Of a stretch of DNA of 64,000 nucleotides, positions 1 through 9,376 are shown in pieces. Where the stretch lies: NCBI GenBank assembly GCA_963402885.1, contig OY727094.1, positions 21,640,501 through 21,704,500 of the forward strand. The letters are read 5' to 3'. This stretch comes from Antedon bifida (Eukaryota > Echinodermata > Crinoidea > Comatulida > Antedonidae). Made by a program: the position numbers and the translations under genes. Below the pieces are notes generated by a model, which saw only the letters and a program-made list of their open reading frames with translations, was not told the origin of the DNA and did not search any database. The number at the start of each line of letters is the position of its first letter. Positions within the stretch are counted from its first letter, which is position 1.

Positions 1-6
1 AGTTAT

Positions 7-320
7 AGGTCTACAGGACCAGCCCACCATGGTTGGGGTGGAGCTAAGAACATTTTGAAAAATAGGGTTGCTAGGTCCCGGAAATTGGACTTAAAACAAA
101 ATATATACCGGTAAGTCTCCAGAACCAGCCCTACCATGGTTGGGACTGAGATTTTTTTTTTAAATAGAAAAATAGAGCTCTAGGTCCCTAGACAATGCAC
201 TGACACTGTATTGTACTTTGAAATATGAAATGAAATGTATAAGTATCCATGACCAGCTCTATAATTGAGGCTGAGCTAAGAACAATTTGAAAACTAGAGC
301 TGCCGGTCTTCAAAAAGTAC
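7..320. repeat. Degenerate ~105-130 bp tandem repeat, three units
   Basis: Three related units begin near 7, 112 and 240. Each opens with a variant of AGGTCTACAGGACCAGCC, continues with a CCATGGTTGGG-type block (degenerate in the third), then a GAGCTAAGAACA/AAATAG block, and ends in a TAGGTCCC-like word. The array may extend left of the window. No coding content is seen. From 330 to 616 I see no recognisable feature. Confidence 0.7.
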
Positions 321-616
321 ACTTAAAGTGGCCTTTTAATTGGAGGGGAATGCGTCCGCAAGCGTAGACCATTGTCCGTCGGGGAAATCAGTTTATTTCC
401 CAGATGTATGCGTGCGTACCATATGGACTTTCGATGTATGAAGCTGAGAAGTTCATGACATACATGACATTAGAAATTTAATAACTTAGCTATAATAAGA
501 TGTTGGCTAAACGAAAATGACGTTTTTTTTAATGTAATGTAGGCCTACACTAGGCGAGCACCCCACGGTACAGAGGGTTGATCGTAAATTTAAAAATTGA
601 ACATACGAACAATAGA

Positions 617-850
617 TCAGCAAATTTTGTACTCTTCGGTCGCTATATGAGATGTTAGATTTTTATTAGCCTTCATGTACGATTTAGTAATATTCTTTTC
701 AAGTAATGTGTTATATATATATTCACGATAAAAGTTTGTTGTTTTGTCTGCTGGGATTAAGAGGTTACCATCTTTCTTGATATTTTTGACATCTTGTGAA
801 TGAATTGAATTATTATTCACTTTTATTTCAAATATCAAAAAATTGACCAA
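617..850 (-). pseudogene. Reverse transcriptase N-terminal fragment, inverted relative to its continuation
   Basis: The minus-strand frame reads a stretch typical of the N-terminal part of one invertebrate RT family: LLIPADKTTNFY at about residues 30-41, then LLEKNITKSYMKANKNLT at about 49-66. In the family as I recall it, this block comes just before the AFVTLKDHK block, and that block lies immediately to the right on the plus strand (from about 960). The two pieces are therefore head to head, as expected for 5' inversion during target-primed reverse transcription. No start codon or intact 5' end can be assigned. The family match is from memory, not a search. Confidence 0.6.
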
Positions 851-960
851 AATTACAACTCGTGGCTAAGAGCCAAATTGCGTGTAAAATACATGTCATA
901 TCAAAAATATAAATATATATTAAATTAACTTGCGCAATCTTTAAAATCGATGTTCCTAAT

Positions 961-1545
961 TCATTTTAATGCTGTAAAGCTCGATTTAACCAATAGAATC
1001 GAACGCCTGGTCGAAAAAAAGACGCATTTGTAACTTTAAAAGACCACAAGCTAAACTTTGAGAACAACCCTAGGTGTAGACTGAGTCTTAAGCAAGAAGA
1101 TCTTGGAAAGGATAAATAGTAAGGTTATTGAATCAACCAAATTAAACCAGTGGAAAAGTACCGATGCTGTCATGAAGTGGTACAAAAACATCAACAACAA
1201 AGCCAACCACTCAGTTATTTGTTTTGATATAGTTGATTTTTATCCTTCTATATCGCTGGATCTTTTGGAAAAGGCACTTGAGTTTGCTTCTACCTACGAC
1301 GCGATCAACGACCATGAAAAGCACATTATAATACAAGTTAAAAATTCACTGCCATTTAATGAAAACACAACTTGGTGCAAGAAATCATGTGACAAACACG
1401 TATTTGATGTGACAATGGGAAGCTTTGATGGAGCCGAAACTTATGAACTTGTAGGTTCGTATCTACTGTCTCAACTGTCAACAAAATATGGCAACTGTGT
1501 AGGTTTATACCGGGATGACCGATTAGCGGCTTTTGAGGAATCATT
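961..1545 (+). pseudogene. Reverse transcriptase fragment (YRDD-type), central part
   Basis: Translation gives AFVTLKDHKLNFENNPRCRL (about 1024-1083). After a small deletion and frame change near 1085-1095 it continues SKKILERINSKVI (from 1091), then CFDIVDFYPSI (palm motif A), FDVTMGSFDGAE (motif B) and LYRDDRLA (motif C, the catalytic YRDD box). It synthesises DNA from RNA in retroelement replication; this copy is dead because of the frame break and later interruption. Motif C usually reads YRDDGL in relatives I recall, so the R after DD is a change. The clade is uncertain: it may be an unusual Penelope-like group or another non-LTR class. The frame runs into a T-rich tract at the SINE boundary and resumes at about 2047. 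Confidence 0.75.
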
Positions 1546-1564
1546 TTTATTTTTTTTATTTTTT

Positions 1565-2046
1565 TTTTATTAGGTCTAAGTGTAAATAGGCTAACTGCAC
1601 ACTACAAAGTTGTGGATGAGAGTTTGGTGTAATGGTTATGTATCCAGCCTCTCACAGTTCAGATTGCTGGTTCAAGTCCCACTGAAGTTTTTTTTTAATT
1701 TTTTTTTTTTTGTTTTTTATGGACCTTGATCTTTGACCCTGACCCTTCAAAATTTAACCACAATTATATGATGAGTCATTGATCATTGTGGCTAAGTTTG
1801 GTGAGAATCAGATAACAACTGTGGTCTCTAGGCAGTAAAATAGTTTTTTGTTAGTTGTGACCTTTTCCCCTCAAATTCGAACTTGTCCGAGCTTTTGAGG
1901 CATAGATCATTGTGGCCAAATTTGGTGAGAATCAGATAAAAACTGTGGCCTCCAGGCTGTTCACAGACACACACACAAACACACGCACACACACACCCAC
2001 ACACACACAAACATACAGGGGTGAAAACATAACCTCCTTGGCGGAG
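1565..2046 (+). mobile_element. tRNA-derived SINE inserted in the RT, with a (CA)n-rich tail
   Basis: A tRNA-like head holds pol III promoter words: an A box around TGGTGTAATGG (1625-1635) and a B box GGTTCAAGTCCC (1669-1680). The body carries CTTTGACCCTGACCC, a CATTGTGGC-TAAGTTTGGTGAGAATCAGAT segment occurring twice (about 1785-1816 and 1905-1936), a (CA)n stretch (about 1968-2010), and ends with the small hairpin CCTCCTTGGCGGAGG before TAATAA. The first ~180 bp recur at 28113-28305, so it is dispersed. It separates two halves of one RT reading frame, so it is younger than the RT copy. ORFs over the CA tract are artefacts. Confidence 0.8.
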
Positions 2047-2512
2047 GTAATAAAGAAAGACATATGCAAGGTATTTAGCAGTAACATGTTAAGAATAACC
2101 AATGAAGCCAACAAGAAAGTAGTTGACTATCTTGATGTATCACTAGATCTAAGAACGAGTACATTCTGACCGTATACAAAGCCAAACAACACACCACTCT
2201 ACATTCACCGCGATAGCAACCACCCACCATCGGTAATTCGCAACATACTGCTTGCTATCAACAAAAGACTATCTAATATCTCATCCGACGAACAATCATT
2301 CAACACAGCCACACCACCATATGAAGAAGCTCTGAATAAAAGTGGATATGAATATAAACTTTATTTCAATCTCGAGCCGCAACAAAACAAGAATAGATGG
2401 CGAACAAGAAATGTAATATGGTTTAACCCTCCATTTAGCAGAAACGTATACACCAACATTGGACATAAGTTTCTGCACTTGATCGATGAATGTTTCGTCA
2501 CTCATGTTTTGT
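2047..2512 (+). pseudogene. Reverse transcriptase C-terminal part of the 961-1545 element
   Basis: The frame reads EVIKKDICKVFSSN, then ANKKVVDYLDVSLDL, an in-frame stop near 2168, then PYTKPNNTPLYIHRDSNHPP, INKRLSNISSDEQSFN, and RNVIWFNPPFSRNV close to the end. This is the usual order after the YRDD box in this RT family, from the thumb to a W(F/Y)NPPFS motif. It continues the RT interrupted at about 1545. Defects: a premature stop after LDLRTSTF and loss of the true C-terminus after HLIDECF. No endonuclease follows. Confidence 0.75.
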
Positions 2513-2628
2513 AATTCACCTAAAGAGTGTGACTAACTTCACTGGCCATACGAAACAAGCTTGTAGTGAATAAATATGAAGTCATCTTAGTTCATCTTGT
2601 ATCGTTTTATTTTAATTTATATACTTCG

Positions 2629-2912
2629 TGAATAAAATACTGAAAGATGAGGGCGTATCAATTTGATCTCTGGTGCGTGTGCGTACAATTGAGTACTAAA
2701 GAGTCACTAGCCAATCGAGTTTGAACAATACCATGAAAGCCCTAGTGGTCTAATGGTTAGGACATCTGCATATCAAGAAGAAGGTTCCGGGTTCGAGTCT
2801 CGGTTGGGGCGACTTTTTCTCATTCTCATTCAATTTCAGTATATCACCGGGCGGTTTAGAATTAATGTTCCATGCCTGATGTGTTTATATATATATATCT
2901 CTTTGGAGATCC
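2629..2912 (+). mobile_element. tRNA-like SINE, unit 1 of a tandem pair
   Basis: The unit starts at AATAAAATACTGAAAGATG, has a ~105-bp leader, a tRNA-like core at 2739-2811 (GCCCTAGTGGTCTAATGG A box; GGGTTCGAGTC B box), a pol III-like T5 run, and a tail with TTCAGTATATCACCGGG. A near-identical unit begins about 291 bp downstream. The anticodon stem is imperfect here (one mismatch), so it is not a working tRNA. Confidence 0.75.
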
Positions 2913-3225
2913 CGCTTCAGAATAAAATACTGAAAGATGAGGGCGTATCAATTTGATCTCTGGTGCGCGTGCATACAATTGAGGGACTAGTGCTGTTCCG
3001 CTGTACCACGCCGAGAGTGCTAAAGAGTTGCTACTCATGAAAGCCCTAGTGGTCTAATGGTTAGGACATCTGCATATCAAGCAGAAGGTTCCGGGTTTGA
3101 GTCTCGGTTGGGGCGACTTTTTCTCATTCTCACAGATTTCCTCATCTTTATCGTTTCAAATTTATTAATTAAATTTCAGTATATCACCGGGTGGTTTAGA
3201 ATTAATGTTCTATGCCTGATGTGTT
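2913..3225 (+). mobile_element. tRNA-like SINE, unit 2 of a tandem pair
   Basis: The tRNA-like core at 3043-3115 folds well: a 7-bp acceptor (GCCCTAG with TTGGGGC, including G-U pairs), a perfect 5-bp anticodon stem (TCTGC/GCAGA) around the 7-base loop ATATCAA, and a 5-bp T stem. With U33 fixed, the apparent anticodon is AUC, which is not a normal animal anticodon for Asp. It is followed by CTTTTTCTCATTCTCACAG and a tail matching the minus-strand copy at 43975-44290. Three copies with shared flanks show a mobile SINE rather than a tRNA gene. Confidence 0.75.
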
Positions 3226-3272
3226 TATATATATATATATATAAACACAACAGGCAATATATATATATATAT
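3226..3272. repeat. (TA)n microsatellite, two runs
   Basis: Two alternating TA runs flank the short sequence AAACACAACAGGCAA. They sit between the SINE pair and a PLE-like tail. Confidence 0.9.
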
Positions 3273-3274
3273 CC

Positions 3275-3480
3275 AATCTGCAGACAGTACTGTTTCGATC
3301 TTATTAGATCTCGTCAGTGCAGCTCAGGTTTTCGAAATGAAATGTACCGCAGAACTGGCACAATATATAGGCTGAGCCAGGTATGCGGGACATGGTACAC
3401 TGATTATGAACACAAAGAGTGCACAAGCTCAACGAGCGTGCTTTGCAAAATGCTAATAGTATTCACAACAAAAATGCACC
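3275..3480 (+). mobile_element. Penelope-like 3' tail fragment (probable)
   Basis: CAGACAGTACTGTTTCGAT, then AGATCTCGTCAGTGCAGCTC, resembles the CTGTTTCGG ... CTCATCAGTGC block found at the ends of many Penelope-like elements. No coding sequence remains. This is pattern recognition from memory. Confidence 0.45.
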
Positions 3481-3611
3481 GTTCCAAACTGAAGAGTGCT
3501 CTACAAAACAACATACTATATATGTATATAATAATAATAATAATGTTCTTTGTTCTTAAGCTATGGAGAATTTTGTACTGTATTATTTTTTCCGAAATAA
3601 AAGATGAAATG

Positions 3612-3691
3612 AAAGGGACACCGCCAGACAAGTGCGTACCTTTTGTTTATTAGATCGCTGGCAATAATTCATGCATATAAAGTGTAATGGC
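3612..3691 (+). repeat. 80-bp fragment shared with the hAT element at 33-36 kb
   Basis: AAAGGGACACCGCCAGACAA through GCATATAAAGTGTAATGGC matches 35905-35984 with a few differences. That second copy lies inside the right end of the hAT transposon (32894-36142), so this one is probably a solo remnant of the same family. No terminal repeat is seen next to it. Downstream, 3700-4260, holds a (TCTA)n run near 3957-3972 and otherwise nothing I recognise. Confidence 0.65.
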
Positions 3692-4261
3692 AACAGTTGA
3701 GTGAATTGAAATATGTATCTTCTGAGTATTTTGACGACAATATCCGCCCAACAATTTCTGAGATATGAAAAGTGTGCTCTAAGCCAAAAATGTTTGTGCC
3801 GGCTATATGTCAAAGTCAAAATTAGGGGTTTATTGTCAGTTTTATGATTTTTATTACATAGAACAAAAATATAAACATATACTTCTTTTTTCTCTTTTGT
3901 GGGGGCAACCCACTTTTATTGCAATGAAAAACAATATGGTAAAGGTTATATATGTCTATCTATCTATCTATCAATGAATATTTAAGTGATATTACACAGA
4001 CTGAGGTTAAAAGATTATATAAAATATTTTGATATTGTGTTGAAATCTAGATAAAACAAATATGTATACAGAGAACTTTTATATTACAGAGCTAAAACGA
4101 TATAAAGATTGATATTCAATATGAAATATTGAGATTCGGTATAATAATGATAAAATGGTATATTGCATTATAAGATTGTGCTTTGTTTGAATACTTTGAT
4201 AAAATTGTATAGTTTTACATTTTGAACATAATATTGCTTTCATTATTTACATGAATTATAT

Positions 4262-4591
4262 AATAAAATAACAAACTAATAAATATTGCAAAGCTAAACC
4301 CAAACCGAAGTATGGGGATACGCCCTGGTCGCTAGCCAGGTTTATTTTAAGTCCTGGCTAGCACCAGTTGCGTCTCGGTCATCCCGGACTCGGGCGCCTC
4401 CTAGAAAAATAACATAATAATGGTGGTAAACTAACAATTGATCTAAACTCAAGAAAATATACTGTATACCGTACGTTTATGTTTATATGTTTATGTAGAT
4501 AATTGATTCAAGGAGTTTTTCTTTAAAGTCGTTCCATTTTCTTTTCTTAAATAAATTCCAAGTGATAATCCAATCTTTACGTTTGCTTGTT
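4262..4591 (-). mobile_element. 3' untranslated end of the L1/Tx1-like LINE
   Basis: This is the non-coding stretch downstream of the LINE C-terminal ORF on the minus strand. It contains GCTAGCCAGG ... CCTGGCTAGC, a short inverted pair at about 4330-4367 that could form a hairpin in the RNA. The exact element end is not defined; no poly(A) tail or target duplication could be fixed. Confidence 0.5.
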
Positions 4592-4933
4592 TTATATAAT
4601 GCAAGATTTGTAAATACTAAATGTGAATAAAGAGATGAGTTCATTAACAATCGTGTGCTGAGTTCCTATAACTATGTCTGACCATTCAGAGAAACCTGGC
4701 CGTAGAGTTTCATTAGTCAGAATACATTTAACGATCAGTTCACGGAACTTACTCAAATCTGATTGAATACTATTACAGGTGTACAACATATGTTTTTCAC
4801 TTTCTATTTCTATACAACACTTTTCGCAACAATCACTTTTATTAAGATTCCACTTCTTTAAGTTTTTTCTACAAGCTAAGATACGATGTAATAATTTAAA
4901 ATTAAATTGGGCAACTTTTGGTAAATGTTTCAT
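4592..4933 (-). pseudogene. L1/Tx1-like LINE ORF2, C-terminal cysteine-rich piece
   Basis: The minus-strand frame begins KHLPKVAQFNFKLLHRILAC and carries CEKCCIEIESEKHMLYTC at about residues 36-53, the CCHC-like cluster found near the C-terminus of L1/Tx1-clade ORF2 proteins (thought to bind nucleic acid). The piece follows in order from the fragments at 5034-5741 and 5833-6543. The gap to 5034 is a frame break, so the ORF is not intact. Confidence 0.75.
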
Positions 4934-5033
4934 ATTGTCAACTTTACAGTACCATGTTTTGTCCCAGTCTATTTTATTTTTACCTAACTCAACTTCCCAC
5001 TTTGCTTGTATATTGGGAATTTTAGCAACCTTG

Positions 5034-5741
5034 CTAACAAAAGTATTTTTTATGAAATACGGTTTCTTTGACTTGCAGGTTAATTTGATTGTTTTCTATT
5101 GAAGTAAAGATGATTTCTTTCCAAAAACACGGAATTGAATACAAGAGCATAAAATATTCGATAAGTCCTTTTTGTCTATTGATTAAAGTAGGTATCACTT
5201 CATCTGAAGTTAGAAATCTGTTATTAACGATAATGTCACATACCGATTTGTATTGAGAATGTAACCATATTTTAAAATAAAGAGATTTTCCACTTGCGGA
5301 AATTATATATCTATTTTCCCAAGGTGATTGTTTTAAAATGTCTTCTATGTTTTGTGGAACTACACTAACAATATTATTCAACTTAACCGCTGATTTTAAC
5401 ATTGATACATAAAAATCAGGCATTCTATTCAAGTCAATATGATCTTCAAGGTTAAGCCGAGTAGCACCTATAGTGTATTCTATTGGATACATAAAGTATT
5501 TAGGAATATTTTTCCATTTTCCTGGATCGGGACTTAGTAATCTTTTTATCCATGTTAGTTTTAATGAATCTATTACGGAGTTGAAATTTATCATACTCAA
5601 GCCACCTTCGCATGCTTTTTTTATAAGAACAAGTCTTTTAATTTTTTCACGTTGACCATTCCACAGAAAATTATAAAGTATTTTTTCAACAAGTGGAATT
5701 ATATGTACGGGTACGTTAATTATGCTTGCGTTATAAACCAA
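5034..5741 (-). pseudogene. L1/Tx1-like LINE ORF2, post-RT region
   Basis: The frame of 235 codons reads VYNASIINVPVHIIPLVEKI, then LYNFLWNGQREKIKRLVL, CEGGLSMINFNSVIDSLKLTW and IKRLLSPDPGKWK. This F(L/I)W ... GGL ... D.......W..R layout is the conserved region after the thumb in L1/Tx1 and related LINEs. It encodes no known enzyme activity by itself. It is a different reading frame from the RT core immediately upstream (5833-6543), so at least one frameshift lies at about 5745-5830. Confidence 0.8.
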
Positions 5742-5832
5742 TTTAGAGATTGCAAGCTTCCAAAGAAGTTAGATTTCTTTTGTAGTTCAATAACTTTTTC
5801 GTCCCAGTTTTGTTTTAATACATATATCTTTA

Positions 5833-6543
5833 TCATAGCCTACGTATATTCCTAAAAACTTGATTGGTTCTTGTGTCCATGTGAAGGGTATCATTACCGT
5901 CCTTCTTTGAACCTATCCACATCCCTTTGGTTTTATTTTTATTTAATTTTAGGCTGGATATTTTACAAAATCGTTCAATGTCATGAAAGAAATGTTTTAA
6001 ACTTGTTACTTCTCTTGTAAAAATGACTGTGTCGTCTGCTAATTGAGCAATTTTTACAGTGTTCTCATGAACGTTTTCTGTTCTTGGTAGAACAATCCCT
6101 TTACATTTTGGATTATTCCTAATGCTTATAGCCATTATTTCTACCGCAAGTATAAAAAGTAAAGCGGACAATGGGCATCCTTGTCTTACACCACGTTCCA
6201 TACTAAAACTTTCGGATATCCATCCGTTATTTGTCACCATACATTTTGTATTTGTGTATATTAAATTTATCCAATTAATAAATGATTTCCTAAAGCCAAA
6301 CTTTTTTAGGGCTTTGAACATAAAATTTCTATCAAGCGAGTCAAATGCTTCCGCAAAGTCTAGAGAGATTATAGCACCAGCTTTATTATTATTTTCTGTG
6401 TAGGATAGAATATCTTCTACAAGCCTTACATTTTCACCTCCAAATCTTTTATTGATATAACCTTTTTGGTCATCATTGACTATGGTGAATATCACTTTTT
6501 GCATTCTACATGAGAGAACGTGTGTCATAATTTTATAGTCCAC
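5833..6543 (-). pseudogene. L1/Tx1-like LINE ORF2, reverse transcriptase core
   Basis: The frame of 236 codons contains DDQKGYINKRFGGENVRLVE (about 24-43), motif A ISLDFAEAFDSLD (59-71), RGVRQGCPLSALLF (motif B, about 117-130), and LADDTVIF (168-175), the catalytic box C. Motif A and box C aspartates are all present. The enzyme would copy LINE RNA at the nicked target. The wording (LDF.EAFDSLDR, RGVRQGCPLSA, ILAVEIMA) is typical of the L1/Tx1 superclade as I know it. Upstream codons (6545-6960, minus) continue the same protein with stops, so the copy is dead. Confidence 0.88.
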
Positions 6544-6544
6544 A

Positions 6545-6965
6545 TTTAGTAATGTGATTGGTCTCCAGTTTTCAAGTTTTTCTCATTGTCCGTTTTTGAA
6601 TATTAAATGTATTATTCCCGTTCTTTGGGTGCTAGTTAATTCATTGTTGTTATAACAATAATTTAATGCATCGCATAGGCAATATTTAATGTCTTCTCAA
6701 AAACGGCGGTAGAATTCAACAGTTAAGCCATCAGAGTCTGGGCTTTTATTGAGGCGCATGTTGAAAATAGCTGCTGTGAGTTCTTCAATTGTCAGAAGTC
6801 CTTCACACATAAGACTGTTTTCATCAGAAAGTTTATTTACTTTTATTTTTTTCAAGTACTCATCTGCATTGTGTTCGGGAAAATTTGTGTTTGCATACAG
6901 GTTTTTGTAGTAATTTGTTTGTTCTATTAGGATTTCTTCACTATCTGTTATACGTTTACCATTAT
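6545..6965 (-). pseudogene. L1/Tx1-like LINE ORF2, RT N-terminal region
   Basis: Read on the minus strand: LTIEELTAAIFNMRLNKSPD, then SDGLTVEFY, NNELTSTQRTGIIHLIFKNG, and NWRPITLLNVDYKI running into the RT core. These are RT fingers motifs (K.PG.DG-like and NWRPI.LLN). There are stops after RF and after NGQ, so it is disrupted. Further upstream, NNGKRITDSEEILIEQTNYY matches the usual linker. Confidence 0.75.
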
Positions 6966-7545
6966 TTTTAATAATAGATGTTATATGCTTACGTTTCGCA
7001 TAGCCCTAAAAAGAATTTACTATTTTTTACTCCTTGTTCAAACCATTGTACTCTAGATCTAAGTTCATGTCACGTCCAAACAGGAGATATTCGGTTTTTT
7101 TTGTTACATATTTTATTAATTTTTTTATCAAGTTTTTTGAAGAATAATGCTCTTTCTTTACAGTTATTTGGAGCATAAATATTAATTAGGTTAAACATTT
7201 TATCATTAACTTTTAAGGTAAGTATTAGTATTCTACCGTCATCGTCTATGTATTTACATTTTATAGCTTTTGTATAAAAACCGAGCTTAGTAGTATTGAA
7301 ACGCCTCTACTTCTTGTGGTACCGAAACTATGATACATGCTACCTTTCCAAAGCATATCATTATGACCTACATTAGACTTTATCAAAGTGTGTTTCTTGT
7401 AAAAAAGCAATATCTGCCTTTTGTTCTTCTAACCATCTTATACATTTCTCTTAAACCTCTAACATTTAAAGAAAGTAAATGTATAGAGTTATTTTTTGGT
7501 TTTCTATTCATTTTTTTTTTATTTTTTTATATATTAAACAATAGT
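6966..7545 (-). pseudogene. LINE apurinic-like endonuclease remnant, internally deleted
   Basis: On the minus strand, KADIAFLQETHFDKV (about 7381-7425) carries the L/FLQETH metal-binding motif of LINE APE-type endonucleases, and NLINIYAPNNCKERALFF (about 7145-7200) the IYAPN motif. Normally about 100 more residues (including the SDH box) separate IYAPN from the linker; here the sequence goes almost directly to WFEQGVKNSKFF, so a large internal deletion is likely. Several stops interrupt it. It would nick target DNA in an active element. Confidence 0.7.
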
Positions 7546-8060
7546 TGAGTTCAAGTTATTGTTGATTATAGTACTTGTTTGTACTTGATAGAAGGTTTAA
7601 CTTACATACCCCGATTTCTTTTCTTTCTTCTGTACACTCTTTTCTCCGCTCCCTGTTTGCTTCTTTCTCTTTCCAGCATCAAAATTAAGTCTGGCTGTAG
7701 CAGCTGCGTTGACAGTCGTCTCAGGATTCACCGTGATAGTAAAGTCTGTAATAGGTCATATGCCACTGTGTTTCACTTTCTCTGATTCAGGATTTTCTTG
7801 ATCTGCTTTCTTTTCTTTTTTTCCTTTTGATTGATATAAACATATACTTTGCGGGTAATTTGAGACCACAATTATCACTTTCTGACCAGTAGGTGCTGAG
7901 ATATTCATATGGCCAATTTCTTGAACAGTGGTCAGAAAAGGGGTTTCCATCCACTTTTGGCAAAAGTTGCCCATTAGAGTGAATAGAAACATGGGTCTTC
8001 TGAGTACTTTTGCACAAAAAGTATTCCAATACACCCAGAATCTAGTAACACCCCAATACC
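7546..8060. other. Non-coding stretch with an AGGTCA-repeat-like segment
   Basis: I see no gene. About 7835-8010 resembles the phrasing of the dispersed AGGTCA-type repeat (TTTTGGCAAAAGTTGCCCATT, AGTGAATAGAAACATGGGTC, TTTGAGACCACAATT), but without a clean AGGTCANAGGTCA word. ORFs here are unconvincing. Confidence 0.35.
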
Positions 8061-8067
8061 AGATTAA

Positions 8068-8657
8068 CATTTGGCATAAAAGAGTGCAACAGATAATGGA
8101 TAATATGATAGAAAGAACTGAAGGTGCAAAAGCAGTCATGGATGATATACTGATTGCAGGCAGAGATGAGACACACCACGATGCAATCATGAAAAAGGTA
8201 GTGGACAAAGGTAGTCGACAGAGCTACCAATTGGAACTTCTCAAAATGTCAAGTGAAGAAACACAAAGTCAAGTAGGTTGGCCATATCTTGTCAAAAGAT
8301 GGTCTGCAACCTGATCCAGATAAGATAAGGGCATTAACAGAAATGCCAAGACCTCAATCAAAAGAAGAGGTCCGAAGATTCCTTGGTATGATACAATACT
8401 TGGCAAAATTCATACCTAATCTTAGTGAGGTGGATGCACCACTTCGAAAAGTTACCAGCAAAGACACAGACTTCTACTGGGACAAGCTCCTGCAACAAAG
8501 CTTTGACAAGTTACTACAAATGTGCAGCACTACACCAGTACTCGCCTACTTCGATCAGCGAAAAGAAGTGACCATACAGTGTGATGCAAGCAGCTATGCA
8601 CTGGGGGTTGTACTGCTACAGGAAGGACGACCTGTAGCATACACATCAAGAACATAA
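8068..8657 (+). pseudogene. Ty3/gypsy pol: reverse transcriptase to RNase H, broken
   Basis: The first frame reads IWHKRVQQIMDNMIERTEG, then AVMDDILIAG (about 8136-8165), the catalytic DD box of Ty3/gypsy RT. A frame change near 8270-8290 leads to LSKDGLQPDPDKIRAL, RRFLGMIQYLAKFIPNLSE (the thumb/connection region) and CDASSYALGVVLLQEG (about 8580-8630), the first RNase H aspartate motif. The N-terminal third of RT is missing: coding similarity starts abruptly at about 8068 after a non-coding repeat. A stop follows TSRT at 8655. It is a decayed LTR-retrotransposon fragment. Confidence 0.88.
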
Positions 8658-8908
8658 AATCTACAGAATGCAGGTACGCAAAAATAGAGAAAGAATTGCT
8701 GGCAATAGTTCACAGCTGCAAGAAGTTTCATCACTATGTGTTCGGAAAGCCAGTCACAGTGCAAACAGACCATAAGCCACTTCAAGCTATAAAACCAATA
8801 CTGGCAGCACCAACCAGACTGCAAAACATGCTATTGCAGCTGCAACCATATGACCTGAATATAACATACAAACCAGGAAAAGACATCGGTGACGCACACA
8901 GAACCTGA
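8658..8908 (+). pseudogene. Ty3/gypsy RNase H domain, C-terminal part
   Basis: It continues the RNase H domain after a frame change: KIEKELLAIVHSCKKFHHYV (E motif), then VTVQTDHKPL (D motif), LQPYDLNITYKPGKDI. The catalytic residues D (in the preceding segment), E and D are present. The frame ends with AHRT and a stop at 8908, where the usual ADALSR motif would lie, so it is altered there. The last ~100 bp are repeated just downstream. Confidence 0.85.
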
Positions 8909-9066
8909 CATCACAATTTACATGACAGACTACATAGCAGTATCAACAGTAAGGGACCAGACTGCAAAACATGCTATTGCAGCTGCAACGATATGACCTG
9001 AATATAACATACAAACCAGGAAAAGACATCGGTGACGCACACAGAACCTGACATCACAATTTACAT
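8812..9066 (+). repeat. ~142-bp tandem duplication inside the gypsy remnant
   Basis: The segment starting CAGACTGCAAAACATGCTAT (8817) recurs at 8959, running through ACATCACAATTTACAT. The first copy ends with GACAGACTACATAGCAGTATC and AACAGTAAGG. The same end follows the second copy, but only after a ~310-bp SINE (at 9380). The duplication therefore came first, and the SINE landed in copy 2. Confidence 0.85.
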
Positions 9067-9376
9067 AATAATAATAATAATAATAGTTCATTCTTATATA
9101 GCGCATATAAGCAAGCTCTCAATGCGCTGAACATTATTACCCCAGTCATCTCCTGATCAAACACCTATGGAAACATACTCCCATATATGCAGCTAGTAAT
9201 CAGCGCAAAGTTGTGTCTTGATCTAACCGGGTACCCATTTATACACCTGGGTGGAGAGAGGCAAACGTAAGTAAAGTATCTTGCCTAAGGATACAAGCAA
9301 TGCGGCGAGAGTTGGATTCGAACCTCGGTCTAACGATCAGTAGTCGAACGTCCAACACACAGCGCCACACGCCCTT
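9067..9376 (-). mobile_element. tRNA-derived SINE with (ATT)n tail, minus strand
   Basis: Written on the plus strand it begins with (AAT)n (9067-9085) and TTATATAGCGC, and ends in a tRNA-like head whose minus-strand B box reads GGTTCGAATCC (about 9318-9335). A conserved GGTACCCATTTATACACCTGG block lies at about 9229-9251. It is inserted in copy 2 of the gypsy duplication. A truncated relative with (AAT)n and TATAGCGCCTTTCC lies at 59027-59200. Confidence 0.8.

Noticed and set aside
1828..2169. Overlapping ORFs on both strands over a CA/GT-rich tract
   Set aside because: They are translations of a microsatellite within the SINE tail.
3043..3115. A functional tRNA gene
   Set aside because: Three copies share the same long flanks and sit in a dispersed unit; the apparent anticodon AUC is not a normal animal one. 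Called as a SINE instead.
3057..3653. A 198-codon plus-strand ORF
   Set aside because: It runs through the tRNA-like core, TA microsatellites and a Penelope tail; composition is not protein-like.
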